DNA of 44,737 nt from a virus, in IMG/VR virus record IMGVR_UViG_3300042887_001676, positions 1 through 44,737 of that record; one strand, 5' to 3'. Position numbers and translations under genes: made by a program. Position 1 is the first letter of the stretch; every line of letters begins with the position of its first letter. A model generated the notes under the pieces. The model worked only from the letters and a program-made list of their open reading frames with translations, did not search any database and was not told where the DNA came from. This document shows positions 29,894-36,254 of this stretch, one piece after another.

Positions 29894-29955
29894 CTCAGGG
29901 GTAGAGTTCCATTCTGATGAAATGGCTGTCGATGGTTCGATTCCATCCGTACCTA
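29884..29955 (+). tRNA. tRNA-Ile(GAU)
   Basis: Acceptor GGGTACG/CGTACCT with G1-U72, anticodon arm CCATT-CTGATGA-AATGG, T-loop TTCGATT, A73-C74. Its first ten bases also encode the end of the HNH gene. Confidence 0.92.
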
Positions 29956-29976
29956 CAAATGTGGCTCACAAAGTTT

Positions 29977-30040
29977 GATTATTAAGTTCAAATTAGTTAT
30001 AATTTGAGACAAATAACAAAGTGAGATGAGCTCAATAATC
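29977..30040 (+). ncRNA. structured spacer RNA closed by GATTATT/AATAATC
   Basis: Inside, TCAAATTA..TAATTTGA forms a long hairpin and GAG..CTC a short one. The 3' closing strand overlaps the first two bases of tRNA-Lys, so pairing would compete with tRNA folding or guide 5' processing. Confidence 0.4.
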
Positions 30041-30110
30041 CCCCGTAGCAAACCGGTGTAGGCAACTGGCTTTTAACCAGTGGGGTCAGGTTCAACTCCT
30101 GACGGGGGAA
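30039..30110 (+). tRNA. tRNA-Lys(UUU)
   Basis: Acceptor TCCCCCG/CGGGGGA, anticodon arm ACTGG-CTTTTAA-CCAGT, T-loop TTCAACT, A73-C74. Confidence 0.93.
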
Positions 30111-30142
30111 CAAAAAAATGTTTAACTAATAAATCAAAAGTC

Positions 30143-30649
30143 GTGAGTAAGTACGGAAAAACATTGGTTTTGGATTCAAGTTATATGCCAAGGTCTATCA
30201 TAAATACTGAGAGGGCTTTTGTAATTTCTTATAAAGGTAATGCAAGTGTTATTGCCGAACATCCGGAATCATTCAAGTTAATCAATCCTGAATTGGATAT
30301 TAAAAAACCTTCAATTATTAGGGTTTACAAATATGTGAATCAACCGATTCAAAAAGTTCCTTTAAGTAGAGAAAATGTTTATAGAAGAGATGGATATACC
30401 TGTGTTTATTGTGGGTGTGACAATCGTAAGACATTGACATTAGACCACGTAGTACCCCAATCTAAGGGTGGTAAAGATGCGTGGGATAACTTGGTAACCG
30501 CTTGTAGAAGATGTAACGGTGAGAAGTCCAATTTGACTTTGGAAGAGTATGGTAAAGAAATTCCACAACCAAGACGACCACACTATTTGATGTTAATGAG
30601 ACAGGTTCATTATATCCCGGAAGAATGGGAACCATATTTATTATTTTAA
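30143..30649 (+). CDS. HNH endonuclease of the single-domain bacterial type
   Basis: 168 residues from a GTG at 30143 (reads MSKYGKTLVLDSSYMPRS). No in-frame ATG exists upstream of that point and the frame otherwise runs back into tRNA-Lys. The HNH motif is YTCVYCG..LTLDHVVPQSKGGKDAWDNLVTACRRCNGEK. The N-terminal LVLDSSYMP motif and length match a common free-standing HNH family in bacteria. It may be a homing enzyme or a DNA-packaging nuclease; its site among tRNAs favours homing. Confidence 0.85.
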   Translation: MSKYGKTLVLDSSYMPRSIINTERAFVISYKGNASVIAEHPESFKLINPELDIKKPSIIRVYKYVNQPIQKVPLSRENVYRRDGYTCVYCGCDNRKTLTLDHVVPQSKGGKDAWDNLVTACRRCNGEKSNLTLEEYGKEIPQPRRPHYLMLMRQVHYIPEEWEPYLLF

Positions 30650-30653
30650 AAAA

Positions 30654-30684
30654 TTTGGTAGAGTAAAATTTAATTGTATCTTTG
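30654..30684 (+). promoter_or_regulatory. Bacteroidota-type promoter
   Basis: TTTG (30654-30657), 19 bases, TATCTTTG (30677-30684), followed by ATG 30701. Confidence 0.75.
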
Positions 30685-30700
30685 TAAAAAAATAAACGAT

Positions 30701-31024
30701 ATGACATTAGAGAAAGAATTATTGGATTTTACAAATTGGTTATACAATAACAATTGGAAACTAATTGGTGATGGAATGTGTTTGAACACAGAAACAAAAC
30801 AATTGAGTTCACTTAATGAACTTGTACCTCAAAGTAATTCTCTTGATTATTACCAACAAGATTTTCAGGTGGGTGATAAAGTTAGGGTTAAAGATGGTGG
30901 TGATGAGGTTAAATTAATAAGTGTTGATTATAATAAATACGACCGAGAATATCAATATTGGTATGAGGACGAAGAAGGTTCTGAATGGTACGGATTCGGT
31001 GATGAGTTTGAAAAGATAAAATAA
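30701..31024 (+). CDS. small protein with SH3-like C-terminal half
   Basis: 107 residues from ATG 30701 (the 30674 start would overlap the -7 box). The N-terminus is helical (FTNWLYNNNWK). The second half, VGDKVRVKDGGDEVKLISVD, reads like a small SH3/KOW-type beta barrel. Function unknown. Confidence 0.65.
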   Translation: MTLEKELLDFTNWLYNNNWKLIGDGMCLNTETKQLSSLNELVPQSNSLDYYQQDFQVGDKVRVKDGGDEVKLISVDYNKYDREYQYWYEDEEGSEWYGFGDEFEKIK

Positions 31025-31038
31025 AATAGGATATTAAG

Positions 31039-31257
31039 ATGATAGATAATTTAGAATTAAAAAATCACATTTCTTACTTAATGGAGAAAAGAAATGATGA
31101 ACTTGAGAAACTTATAAAAATTGGAGTAATTCCAATTTCTGAAAATAACAAAAGTGAAGAAGATTTTAGTAAAACATATGATGTAGTAATGAGTTTGGAA
31201 AAACAAATAAAGTTAAGTGAAAATTGTTTAGAAATTTCTAAAATAATAAACTCATAA
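31039..31257 (+). CDS. small helical protein of unknown function
   Basis: 72 residues, Glu/Lys/Ile rich with long heptad-like stretches. It shares the start MIDN with the next gene but little else. It sits in the same unit as 30701. Confidence 0.6.
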   Translation: MIDNLELKNHISYLMEKRNDELEKLIKIGVIPISENNKSEEDFSKTYDVVMSLEKQIKLSENCLEISKIINS

Positions 31258-31338
31258 CAATATTATAAATGTAATATTCTCTAACTTATTAATTTTCAAC
31301 AGGTTATAGGGGAATCAAATTAAAAAAATTAAAGTAAG

Positions 31339-31941
31339 ATGATAGATAACATAAAAGAAATCAAAGAATTACTGAATTTCTCGGACAAAAACGATTTCTA
31401 TATGTTATACGTTTTCAAAAGAAAAAAAGACCAACCTGAGGGTGAGAGAGATAATCACCAATCGGTTAGAACAATCAAAACATATTGTATTGATAGTATT
31501 GAACATCTTGATAAAAGATACGATGAAATCAAACAATTATGTGAGATGTTTAAGGCAAGAGCTTACATCCACGTTCAGAAACAAAACCATATGGATGTTT
31601 CTTTGGAAATGATGATGTCGTTAGCTGAGAGAATTAAAAATGGTGTGAAAAACCAAAAGGGTTTATTTGATTCAGTTGTGGGTCAAATCAAAACTCAAGA
31701 AAAAAGATGGATTGTTGATGTTGATACAACGGATAAAAAATTCTTGAGAGACATTACAATGGATTTAATGGAAATCCAACCGGTAGGTAATAAAGTTGAG
31801 AAAGTAATTAAAACCAAAAATGGTTTTCACTTAATAACCGGTAAGTTTAATGTATTGGAGTTTAAGAAACTTTATCCGGAAACTGAAATACAGAAAAAAA
31901 ACCCAACATTATTATATTATCCGGATAGTTTAGAAAAATAA
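31339..31941 (+). CDS. conserved-looking phage protein, possible nucleic-acid enzyme
   Basis: 200 residues. Notable blocks: FYMLYVFKRKKDQ, RAYIHVQKQNHMDV, KRWIVDVDTTD and KTKNGFHLITGKFN. The WIVDVDTTD and NGFHLIT pair recalls acidic and His motifs of archaeo-eukaryotic primase-type folds, but the evidence is too thin for an assignment. The 81 bases upstream contain no gene, promoter box or strong hairpin. Confidence 0.6.
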   Translation: MIDNIKEIKELLNFSDKNDFYMLYVFKRKKDQPEGERDNHQSVRTIKTYCIDSIEHLDKRYDEIKQLCEMFKARAYIHVQKQNHMDVSLEMMMSLAERIKNGVKNQKGLFDSVVGQIKTQEKRWIVDVDTTDKKFLRDITMDLMEIQPVGNKVEKVIKTKNGFHLITGKFNVLEFKKLYPETEIQKKNPTLLYYPDSLEK

Positions 31942-31976
31942 TTTACTTAAAATTGTTCTTTTGAATATCTATAATA

Positions 31977-31984
31977 TATTTATA
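31977..31984 (+). promoter_or_regulatory. TATTTATA late-type box
   Basis: Fourteen bases before ATG 31999. Confidence 0.5.
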
Positions 31985-31998
31985 ATAAAGAGAATTTT

Positions 31999-32742
31999 AT
32001 GTTTCATTACACTTATAGGTTAGATTTATTAGAAACTGGTGAATATTATTTTGGTAGTAGGTCATCAAAAGTAGAACCTTTGAAAGATAGTTATATGGGG
32101 TCTATGAAAAGTTGGAGACCCGATAAAACAAAGTTAGTTAAAACTATTATTAGAGATGATTTTGAAAATAGACAAGATTGTATGTTACACGAGCGTCAAT
32201 TGATTATAGAACATATTAGTGATTTACTTAATAAAAACGCATATATTCCGGATGTTGGATTTGTTACTGTAGGATTGGGACAATATATTGATGAAAATGG
32301 TAAAGTTTTTAGATTAAGTAAAGACGACAAGTTAGTATTAAACGGTAAGTTAAAACCTTTTTGGGAGGGTAAACATCACTCTAACGAAAGTAAATATAAA
32401 ATGAGTCAATCCGCTTTAGGTAGAAAAATTAGTGATGACACCAAAAAAAAGATGAGTGAATTTTGGAAAGGTAAATCTAAATCAGATACACATAGGAAAA
32501 AAATGAGTGAATCGTCTAAAGGTGATAATAATAATTACAAAAGATATTTGGAACGAACAGGATTACCTCACGCAAAATCAAAACCAATCTTACAATTTTC
32601 ACTAAACGGTGAATTAATAAAAGAATGGGTTAATGGGAATATTGCATCTAAAGAAAGTGGTATAAGTTATAAAGGTATTAATAATAATTTAAGAGGTAAA
32701 ACAAAAACGTCGGGAGGTTTTGTTTGGAAATATAAAGATTAA
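31999..32742 (+). CDS. GIY-YIG-type homing endonuclease with NUMOD repeats
   Basis: 247 residues. The N-terminal YTYRL..GEYYFGSR is a GIY-YIG variant, with a catalytic-type E in CMLHERQLI. Residues about 128-175 hold NUMOD3-like DNA-binding repeats (YKMSQSALGRKIS, KKKMSEFWKGKS, RKKMSESSKG). The C-terminal 55 residues form a NUMOD1-like helix-turn-helix (GNIASKESGISYKGI). It lies directly upstream of the second tRNA group. Confidence 0.82.
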   Translation: MFHYTYRLDLLETGEYYFGSRSSKVEPLKDSYMGSMKSWRPDKTKLVKTIIRDDFENRQDCMLHERQLIIEHISDLLNKNAYIPDVGFVTVGLGQYIDENGKVFRLSKDDKLVLNGKLKPFWEGKHHSNESKYKMSQSALGRKISDDTKKKMSEFWKGKSKSDTHRKKMSESSKGDNNNYKRYLERTGLPHAKSKPILQFSLNGELIKEWVNGNIASKESGISYKGINNNLRGKTKTSGGFVWKYKD

Positions 32743-32810
32743 AACCCTCGCTACGTAGTCACTGCAGGATAACACGTACAGACAAGGAAGAAAAGGTCAG
32801 TCCGGGGGTT
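32743..32810 (+). ncRNA. structured spacer RNA or terminator-like hairpin
   Basis: AACCCTCG pairs with CGGGGGTT and TTTTT follows. The internal part has small palindromes (CTACGTAG, CTGCAG). It could terminate the endonuclease mRNA or be another inter-tRNA RNA. Confidence 0.4.
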
Positions 32811-32816
32811 TTTAAT

Positions 32817-32909
32817 GGTCAGGTTGGATACAAGGTCGGTTCGAGTCCGATGGAAGGTCACGGATGACGGGTAGCTCCCTGTAGAGAGGTTCGATTCCTC
32901 TCCTGACTA
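32817..32909 (+). tRNA. composite Leu-like tRNA with two T-arm-like hairpins
   Basis: Acceptor GGTCAGG/CCTGACT, identical to the Leu-like tRNA at 28716, with A73-C74 and T-arm GAGG-TTCGATT-CCTC. A second, perfect T-arm-like hairpin GTCGG-TTCGAGT-CCGAT lies where D/anticodon arms are expected. A variable-arm hairpin GGGTAGCTCCC follows. The anticodon is unresolved. It may be a recombinant, interrupted or decayed tRNA. Confidence 0.5.
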
Positions 32910-32915
32910 CAAAAT

Positions 32916-32986
32916 ACATCGTTGGTGAAATGGTATCATTTTGAGTTCCAACCTCAAAGTTCAGGGTTCGAGTCCTTGGCGGTGTG
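32916..32986 (+). tRNA. tRNA-Trp(CCA)
   Basis: Acceptor ACATCGT/GCGGTGT, anticodon arm TTGAG-TTCCAAC-CTCAA, T-loop TTCGAGT, discriminator G as required for Trp, C74. Confidence 0.9.
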
Positions 32987-32995
32987 CAAGAAGAC

Positions 32996-33047
32996 GGAGA
33001 GTGAGCCAAGGGTAATTCCGTTATGGTTATCCCTTGGGGGTCTCTCC
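32996..33047 (+). ncRNA. long bipartite hairpin RNA
   Basis: GGAGAG/CTCTCC encloses CCAAGGGTAA/TTATCCCTTGG with an 11-base loop. No T-run at the end. Stable structured RNA of unknown role. Confidence 0.5.
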
Positions 33048-33056
33048 TGAAGAATT

Positions 33057-33264
33057 AAAAAGTTTAACAACCGGGGTGTCCATACCCTTAAAAACTAATG
33101 GACTAGGTGTGTTGATAGGGGTGACCTCCCAACAGTAGCTGATTAAATTCAAGATAGATAAGGACTGGTACGCCGGTGAGGAACACGACCAATTCCGGAA
33201 TTCCCACGAGAAGAAATTCTCAAGTTGCTCGCTACGACCCGAGGGCGGGGTTGTTAAACTTTTT
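33057..33264 (+). ncRNA. ~208-nt structured RNA closed by a perfect 16-bp stem
   Basis: 33057-33072 is perfectly complementary to 33249-33264. Inside are GTCCAT..ATGGAC, GTTG..CAAC, CTGG-TACG-CCGG, AATTCC..GGAATT and GAGAA-GAAA-TTCTC (a GNRA tetraloop), plus loose single-stranded joins. No reading frame of note. It resembles a folded functional RNA more than a terminator. An RNase-P-like block (ACGCC..GACCA) was noted, but the rest does not fit. Confidence 0.6.
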
Positions 33265-33270
33265 TCTTTA

Positions 33271-33278
33271 TATTTATT
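33271..33278 (+). promoter_or_regulatory. TATTTATT late-type box, near-leaderless
   Basis: Three bases before ATG 33282 and directly after the 208-nt RNA. Confidence 0.55.
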
Positions 33279-33281
33279 AAT

Positions 33282-33602
33282 ATGAAATACTTTATAACTG
33301 AATCCCGATTACACGATACCGTTATTAAATTTTTAAATAATAATTATGGTGGGTTAGAACCGTTTGTGTCTAAAAAACATCCGGGTCATATTTTTTTTAT
33401 AAAAGATGGTGAAATTATTATTGAGTTTACAAGAGTTAACGGACTTGCTTTGGTATCATATGAAGAAGTTTGGGATTTATTACTAAATTTTTTTGGATTT
33501 AATTTTGAAGAAGGTCAAGAAATAATTAAAAAATGGATTATTGAAAATTATGATTTACCAGTAAAACACGTTACACAATATAAATGGAACATAGACCTAT
33601 AA
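33282..33602 (+). CDS. late protein with ITES N-terminus
   Basis: 106 residues. MKYFITESRLHD carries the ITE site. The rest is a compact alpha/beta sequence with an aromatic-rich C-terminus (HVTQYKWNIDL). Function unknown. Confidence 0.6.
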   Translation: MKYFITESRLHDTVIKFLNNNYGGLEPFVSKKHPGHIFFIKDGEIIIEFTRVNGLALVSYEEVWDLLLNFFGFNFEEGQEIIKKWIIENYDLPVKHVTQYKWNIDL

Positions 33603-33607
33603 TTAGA

Positions 33608-33615
33608 TATTTATC
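33608..33615 (+). promoter_or_regulatory. TATTTATC late-type box, near-leaderless
   Basis: Three bases before ATG 33619. The box and start context are the same as at 6886-6899. Confidence 0.55.
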
Positions 33616-33618
33616 AAT

Positions 33619-33993
33619 ATGAAATTTATAATCACAGAAGAAGAAAAGGACGAAATATTAGGTCAACATAAAGAAATGAAGGACATTCAAATGGATAGAC
33701 GAATGTTAGATGCGGATTTAACCCCAATGACATTAGCAAAAATCAAATCTAAAGGATTAACACCATATTACATTAATGATATGGATTTAATTGAGTTATC
33801 AGGACCCTTAAAACAAAAAGCATCTTGGGATTATAAACCAACTGAAGTATTTTTATTCAGTCCGGATGATTATGATAAGATTAAAAAGTTATCAGATAAT
33901 ATCAAAGAAATGATTGAACTTAAAAAGAAACAGATTGAATTATATAAACAATACATCCCATCTGTTGCGATTGAACTTACAAAGAAAAAATAA
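33619..33993 (+). CDS. late protein with ITEEEKDEILGQHK N-terminus
   Basis: 124 residues. The first 17 residues match the next gene (ITEEEKDNILNQHK) almost exactly, then the sequences diverge. The body is Lys-rich and helical at the C-terminus. The shared tag on unrelated bodies is the key observation. Confidence 0.65.
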   Translation: MKFIITEEEKDEILGQHKEMKDIQMDRRMLDADLTPMTLAKIKSKGLTPYYINDMDLIELSGPLKQKASWDYKPTEVFLFSPDDYDKIKKLSDNIKEMIELKKKQIELYKQYIPSVAIELTKKK

Positions 33994-33994
33994 T

Positions 33995-34456
33995 ATGAAA
34001 AAGTTAGTGATAACCGAGGAGGAAAAGGACAATATCTTAAATCAACATAAAAAAATAAAAACCACACATTATTCTGATGATGATTATGAATGGTTTGAGA
34101 ATGTGTTACCCCTTGGGTTGGATAGAAATAGATTGTCATCTTTAGATGGTTTATATACATCACATCATAATAACGATGGAAAACTCATTTTTAAGATAAA
34201 TGGTGAAAATTGTCATTTGAACGCTATTGGAGTTGTAAATGATAAACGTAAAACAGGTGTTGGTAAAAAATTAATGTATGAAGCTATCAGATTTTGTAAA
34301 TCTAAAGGTGTTACTAAAATAACTGCCAATATTTCTGAAAAAAACACACCGTCACTATCGTTAATTAAATCTTTAGGTATATTTAAAGAAAATAAAAATG
34401 TTGATAGATTTTATGATGATGGTAGTAGAAAATTGGCTTTTTACACAAACATTTAA
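33995..34456 (+). CDS. GNAT acetyltransferase with ITEEEKDNIL N-terminal tag
   Basis: 153 residues from ATG 33995; the longer frame overlaps the previous gene. After the tag and a short linker, residues about 60-140 form a GNAT core: the acetyl-CoA loop RKTGVGKKLM, the helix YEAIRFCKSKGV, and NTPSLSLIKSLGI. GNAT enzymes transfer acetyl groups to amines on proteins, RNA or small molecules. With a putative head-targeting tag it could be an injected modifier of host proteins, comparable in concept to T4 Alt (inference). Confidence 0.8.
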   Translation: MKKLVITEEEKDNILNQHKKIKTTHYSDDDYEWFENVLPLGLDRNRLSSLDGLYTSHHNNDGKLIFKINGENCHLNAIGVVNDKRKTGVGKKLMYEAIRFCKSKGVTKITANISEKNTPSLSLIKSLGIFKENKNVDRFYDDGSRKLAFYTNI

Positions 34457-34498
34457 TTTTTTTTTCAAAAATACTTGACACTTTTATAAAAAGGTGTA

Positions 34499-34506
34499 TA
34501 TTTATT
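34499..34506 (+). promoter_or_regulatory. TATTTATT box
   Basis: Precedes the 24-codon frame at 34529. A TTGACA-like hexamer lies about 20 bases further up. Confidence 0.4.
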
Positions 34507-34528
34507 AGAAATTACAATAACACAGAAA

Positions 34529-34603
34529 ATGCAAACTTTAAATACATTATTACTTACGATAGGAGCCGAGGGTAGAGATACAACTTGGACGGAGATGGTA
34601 TGA
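34529..34603 (+). CDS. 24-residue putative peptide gene
   Basis: ATG 34529 to TGA 34603. A GGTAGAGATAC stretch inside it also occurs at about 26561 in the leader of the other short transcript. Promoter and strong terminator flank it. It may be a small RNA. Confidence 0.35.
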   Translation: MQTLNTLLLTIGAEGRDTTWTEMV

Positions 34604-34631
34604 TGTATATTTAAGTAAAAAATAATATAGT

Positions 34632-34667
34632 AAAATCCATCTCCAAAAGAGGTGGATTTTTTTTTTT
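34632..34667 (+). terminator. Rho-independent terminator
   Basis: AATCCATCTC and GAGGTGGATT with an A-rich loop and a run of Ts. Confidence 0.85.
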
Positions 34668-34675
34668 GAAATACA

Positions 34676-34708
34676 TTTGGAATATTAAAAATAATATTCG
34701 TACCTTTG
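34676..34708 (+). promoter_or_regulatory. Bacteroidota-type promoter
   Basis: TTTG (34676-34679), 21 bases, TACCTTTG (34701-34708), followed by ATG 34727. Confidence 0.65.
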
Positions 34709-34726
34709 TCGAAACAAAATTAAAAG

Positions 34727-34843
34727 ATGGAAGGACAAGAAAAAAACGATACAAAGTATCAAGAATTAGAAATGGTTTATTCACCAATCTTAGGAGTAGA
34801 ATACATTTTAGTTGATGTAGAAGAAACTGAAGAAAAAGAATAA
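34727..34843 (+). CDS. 38-residue acidic peptide
   Basis: ATG 34727 to TAA 34843. The sequence contains EMVYSPILGVEYILVDVEET. It has its own early-type promoter, so expression is likely. Function unknown. Confidence 0.5.
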   Translation: MEGQEKNDTKYQELEMVYSPILGVEYILVDVEETEEKE

Positions 34844-34849
34844 AAAAAA

Positions 34850-34881
34850 TTTGGTAGATTAAAAAAGATATTATATCTTTG
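34850..34881 (+). promoter_or_regulatory. Bacteroidota-type promoter of a tRNA unit
   Basis: TTTG (34850-34853), 20 bases, TATCTTTG (34874-34881), then the leader repeat and tRNA-Glu. Confidence 0.75.
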
Positions 34882-34898
34882 TACCGGAATTAAAAAAT

Positions 34899-34920
34899 AC
34901 GTTATTTGAAATATTGGTAA
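34899..34920 (+). repeat. tRNA leader repeat, copy 2
   Basis: Identical to 26828-26849 and again 8 bases before a tRNA. It may be a processing signal or an antitermination-type leader. Confidence 0.75.
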
Positions 34921-34928
34921 TATAAAAT

Positions 34929-34999
34929 GGCCCGTTAGTTTAGTAGTAGAACCTATCCCTTTCACGGATAAGAGGACGGAGCGTAACCGTTACGGGCTA
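34929..34999 (+). tRNA. tRNA-Glu(UUC) with AGCGTAA T-loop
   Basis: Acceptor GGCCCGT/ACGGGCT with G1-U72, anticodon arm TATCC-CTTTCAC-GGATA, T-arm GACGG-AGCGTAA-CCGTT. The D-arm GTTTAGTAGTAGAAC has no GG pair. All other positions are canonical. A73-C74. Confidence 0.85.
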
Positions 35000-35051
35000 C
35001 AAATAAATAAAAAAAAGTGGTTAGGATGTAAGATTTTACAAGAGTTCGTGA

Positions 35052-35059
35052 TATTTATA
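35052..35059 (+). promoter_or_regulatory. TATTTATA late-type box
   Basis: Twelve bases before ATG 35072. Confidence 0.5.
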
Positions 35060-35071
35060 ATAAAAGGTGTT

Positions 35072-35983
35072 ATGATAAAATGTGAAGTTTGTAATAGAGA
35101 GTTCAAAAATAAAGGGGGGTATTCCTCACATAAAAAAACTTGTGATTATGTTTTTACTATAAAGGATGAGATTATTTCATTATATGTGGATTCGTTAGTT
35201 AGTATTAACGAGATTGGTAAAAAATATGGTATTGGTAAAGATATTGTTATTAGAGTTTTAGGTGATAAAAAACGAACATTATCTGAAGGTATTAAAACAG
35301 CTCATAAGAAATATCCTGAAAGATATTTACATAGTGATGAAACTAAAGAAATAATGAGGGTAAAACGAATTGAGTTTATGAAAAATAACCCTGATAAAAC
35401 AGCCTGGAGAACATCTAACTTATCTTATCCCGAAAAACTTTTTTTAGAAAAATTAGAAGTATTAAATTGGGGTGAAAAATATTCAATTATTAGAGAATAT
35501 TGTATTTTTCCATATTTTATTGATTTTGCGTTTGTAAATGAAAAAGTTGCAGTTGAAATTGACGGCTCCCAACATTTATTGGCGGATAGAAAAGAAAGGG
35601 ATGATAAAAAAGACAAGTTATTATTAAAAGATGGTTGGAATGTTATTCGGATAACGGATAAAGAAGTTAAATCTAATCTTGATAATGTTATGTTAGAAAT
35701 TAAAAATATTCTTAATTCTAAAACATCATCTAAAAAATATAATTTAGGGATTCTTTCAATACCGGTAGGGTATCAAAAAAAAGAAAAAAATACTTTTGGT
35801 TATACCAAGGCTCAATTTGAAAGTTGTGTCAAACAACGAAAAGTTGAGAGACCTGATTATGAAACACTGAAACAATTAGTATTTGAACTTAAATATGTTA
35901 AAACAGGTAAAATGTTCGGTGTATCGGAAAATACAATTCGTAAGTGGTTAAAATTTTACGAAAAAACCGGAGGTGAATATTAA
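35072..35983 (+). CDS. EDxHD/Vsr-like homing endonuclease
   Basis: 303 residues from ATG 35072. An N-terminal zinc finger (CEVCNREF..HKKTC) is followed by a helix-turn-helix-like segment (INEIGKKYGIGKDI). A Vsr/DUF559-type nuclease core comes next: SYPEKLFLEKL, FIDFAFVNEKVAVEIDGSQH and WNVIRITDKEV. A C-terminal helix-turn-helix closes it (TGKMFGVSENTIRKWLKFYE). The E-x-D-G..H set matches I-Bth0305I-type homing enzymes. It lies between tRNA-Glu and tRNA-Ala. Confidence 0.83.
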   Translation: MIKCEVCNREFKNKGGYSSHKKTCDYVFTIKDEIISLYVDSLVSINEIGKKYGIGKDIVIRVLGDKKRTLSEGIKTAHKKYPERYLHSDETKEIMRVKRIEFMKNNPDKTAWRTSNLSYPEKLFLEKLEVLNWGEKYSIIREYCIFPYFIDFAFVNEKVAVEIDGSQHLLADRKERDDKKDKLLLKDGWNVIRITDKEVKSNLDNVMLEIKNILNSKTSSKKYNLGILSIPVGYQKKEKNTFGYTKAQFESCVKQRKVERPDYETLKQLVFELKYVKTGKMFGVSENTIRKWLKFYEKTGGEY

Positions 35984-35991
35984 AATAAATT

Positions 35992-36063
35992 GGGGGTATC
36001 GTATAAAAGCAATTACAGTGGTTTTGCAAATCACAGAACACGGAGCGTTACCGTGTACCTCCA
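35992..36063 (+). tRNA. tRNA-Ala(UGC) with AGCGTTA T-loop
   Basis: Acceptor GGGGGTA/TACCTCC, anticodon arm GTGGT-TTTGCAA-ATCAC, T-arm CACGG-AGCGTTA-CCGTG. The D-arm GTATAAAAGCAATTAC lacks GG. The G3-U70 pair required by AlaRS is present. A73-C74. Confidence 0.87.
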
Positions 36064-36085
36064 CAAAAAAAAAAGTAAAAAAAGA

Positions 36086-36117
36086 TTTGGTAGTTTAAAT
36101 TGTTCTACCTATCTTTG
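36086..36117 (+). promoter_or_regulatory. Bacteroidota-type promoter of a tRNA unit
   Basis: TTTG (36086-36089), 20 bases, TATCTTTG (36110-36117). tRNA-Asp begins 16 bases later. Confidence 0.75.
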
Positions 36118-36133
36118 TAGAGAATAAAAACAA

Positions 36134-36204
36134 GGTCTATTAGTGAAGAAGTATCATCCAACACTGTCACTGTTGAGTAGACGGAGCGTTACCGTCATAG
36201 ACCG
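36134..36204 (+). tRNA. tRNA-Asp(GUC) with AGCGTTA T-loop
   Basis: Acceptor GGTCTAT/ATAGACC, anticodon arm CAACA-CTGTCAC-TGTTG, T-arm GACGG-AGCGTTA-CCGTC. The D-arm GTGAAGAAGTATCAT lacks GG. Discriminator G, the Asp identity base; C74. Confidence 0.88.
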
Positions 36205-36209
36205 CAAAA

Positions 36210-36251
36210 CTCAAGATTAATTACCTTGAGAATGGAAGGTTCGAAACTTCC
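36210..36251 (+). other. two tRNA-like hairpins, possible tRNA remnant
   Basis: CTCAAG..CTTGAG resembles an anticodon arm with a nine-base loop. GGAAG-GTTCGAAA-CTTCC resembles a T-arm with an eight-base loop. No acceptor stem pairs around them. Probably the 3' half of a lost tRNA. Confidence 0.35.
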
Positions 36252-36254
36252 GAT

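Noticed and set aside
30080-30142. Upstream extension of the HNH gene into tRNA-Lys
   Set aside because: It has no ATG and would translate the tRNA 3' half; the GTG at 30143 gives the normal family start.
33057-33264. RNase P RNA
   Set aside because: A block ACGCC..GAGGAACACGACCA recalls part of RNase P RNA, but the other universal blocks are absent and the size is too small.
33057-33264. Group I intron
   Set aside because: AAGATAGATAAGGACT slightly resembles the S element, but no convincing P/Q/R partners or split host gene are found.
34777-34965. 62-codon minus-strand frame
   Set aside because: Crosses a promoter, the leader repeat and part of tRNA-Glu.
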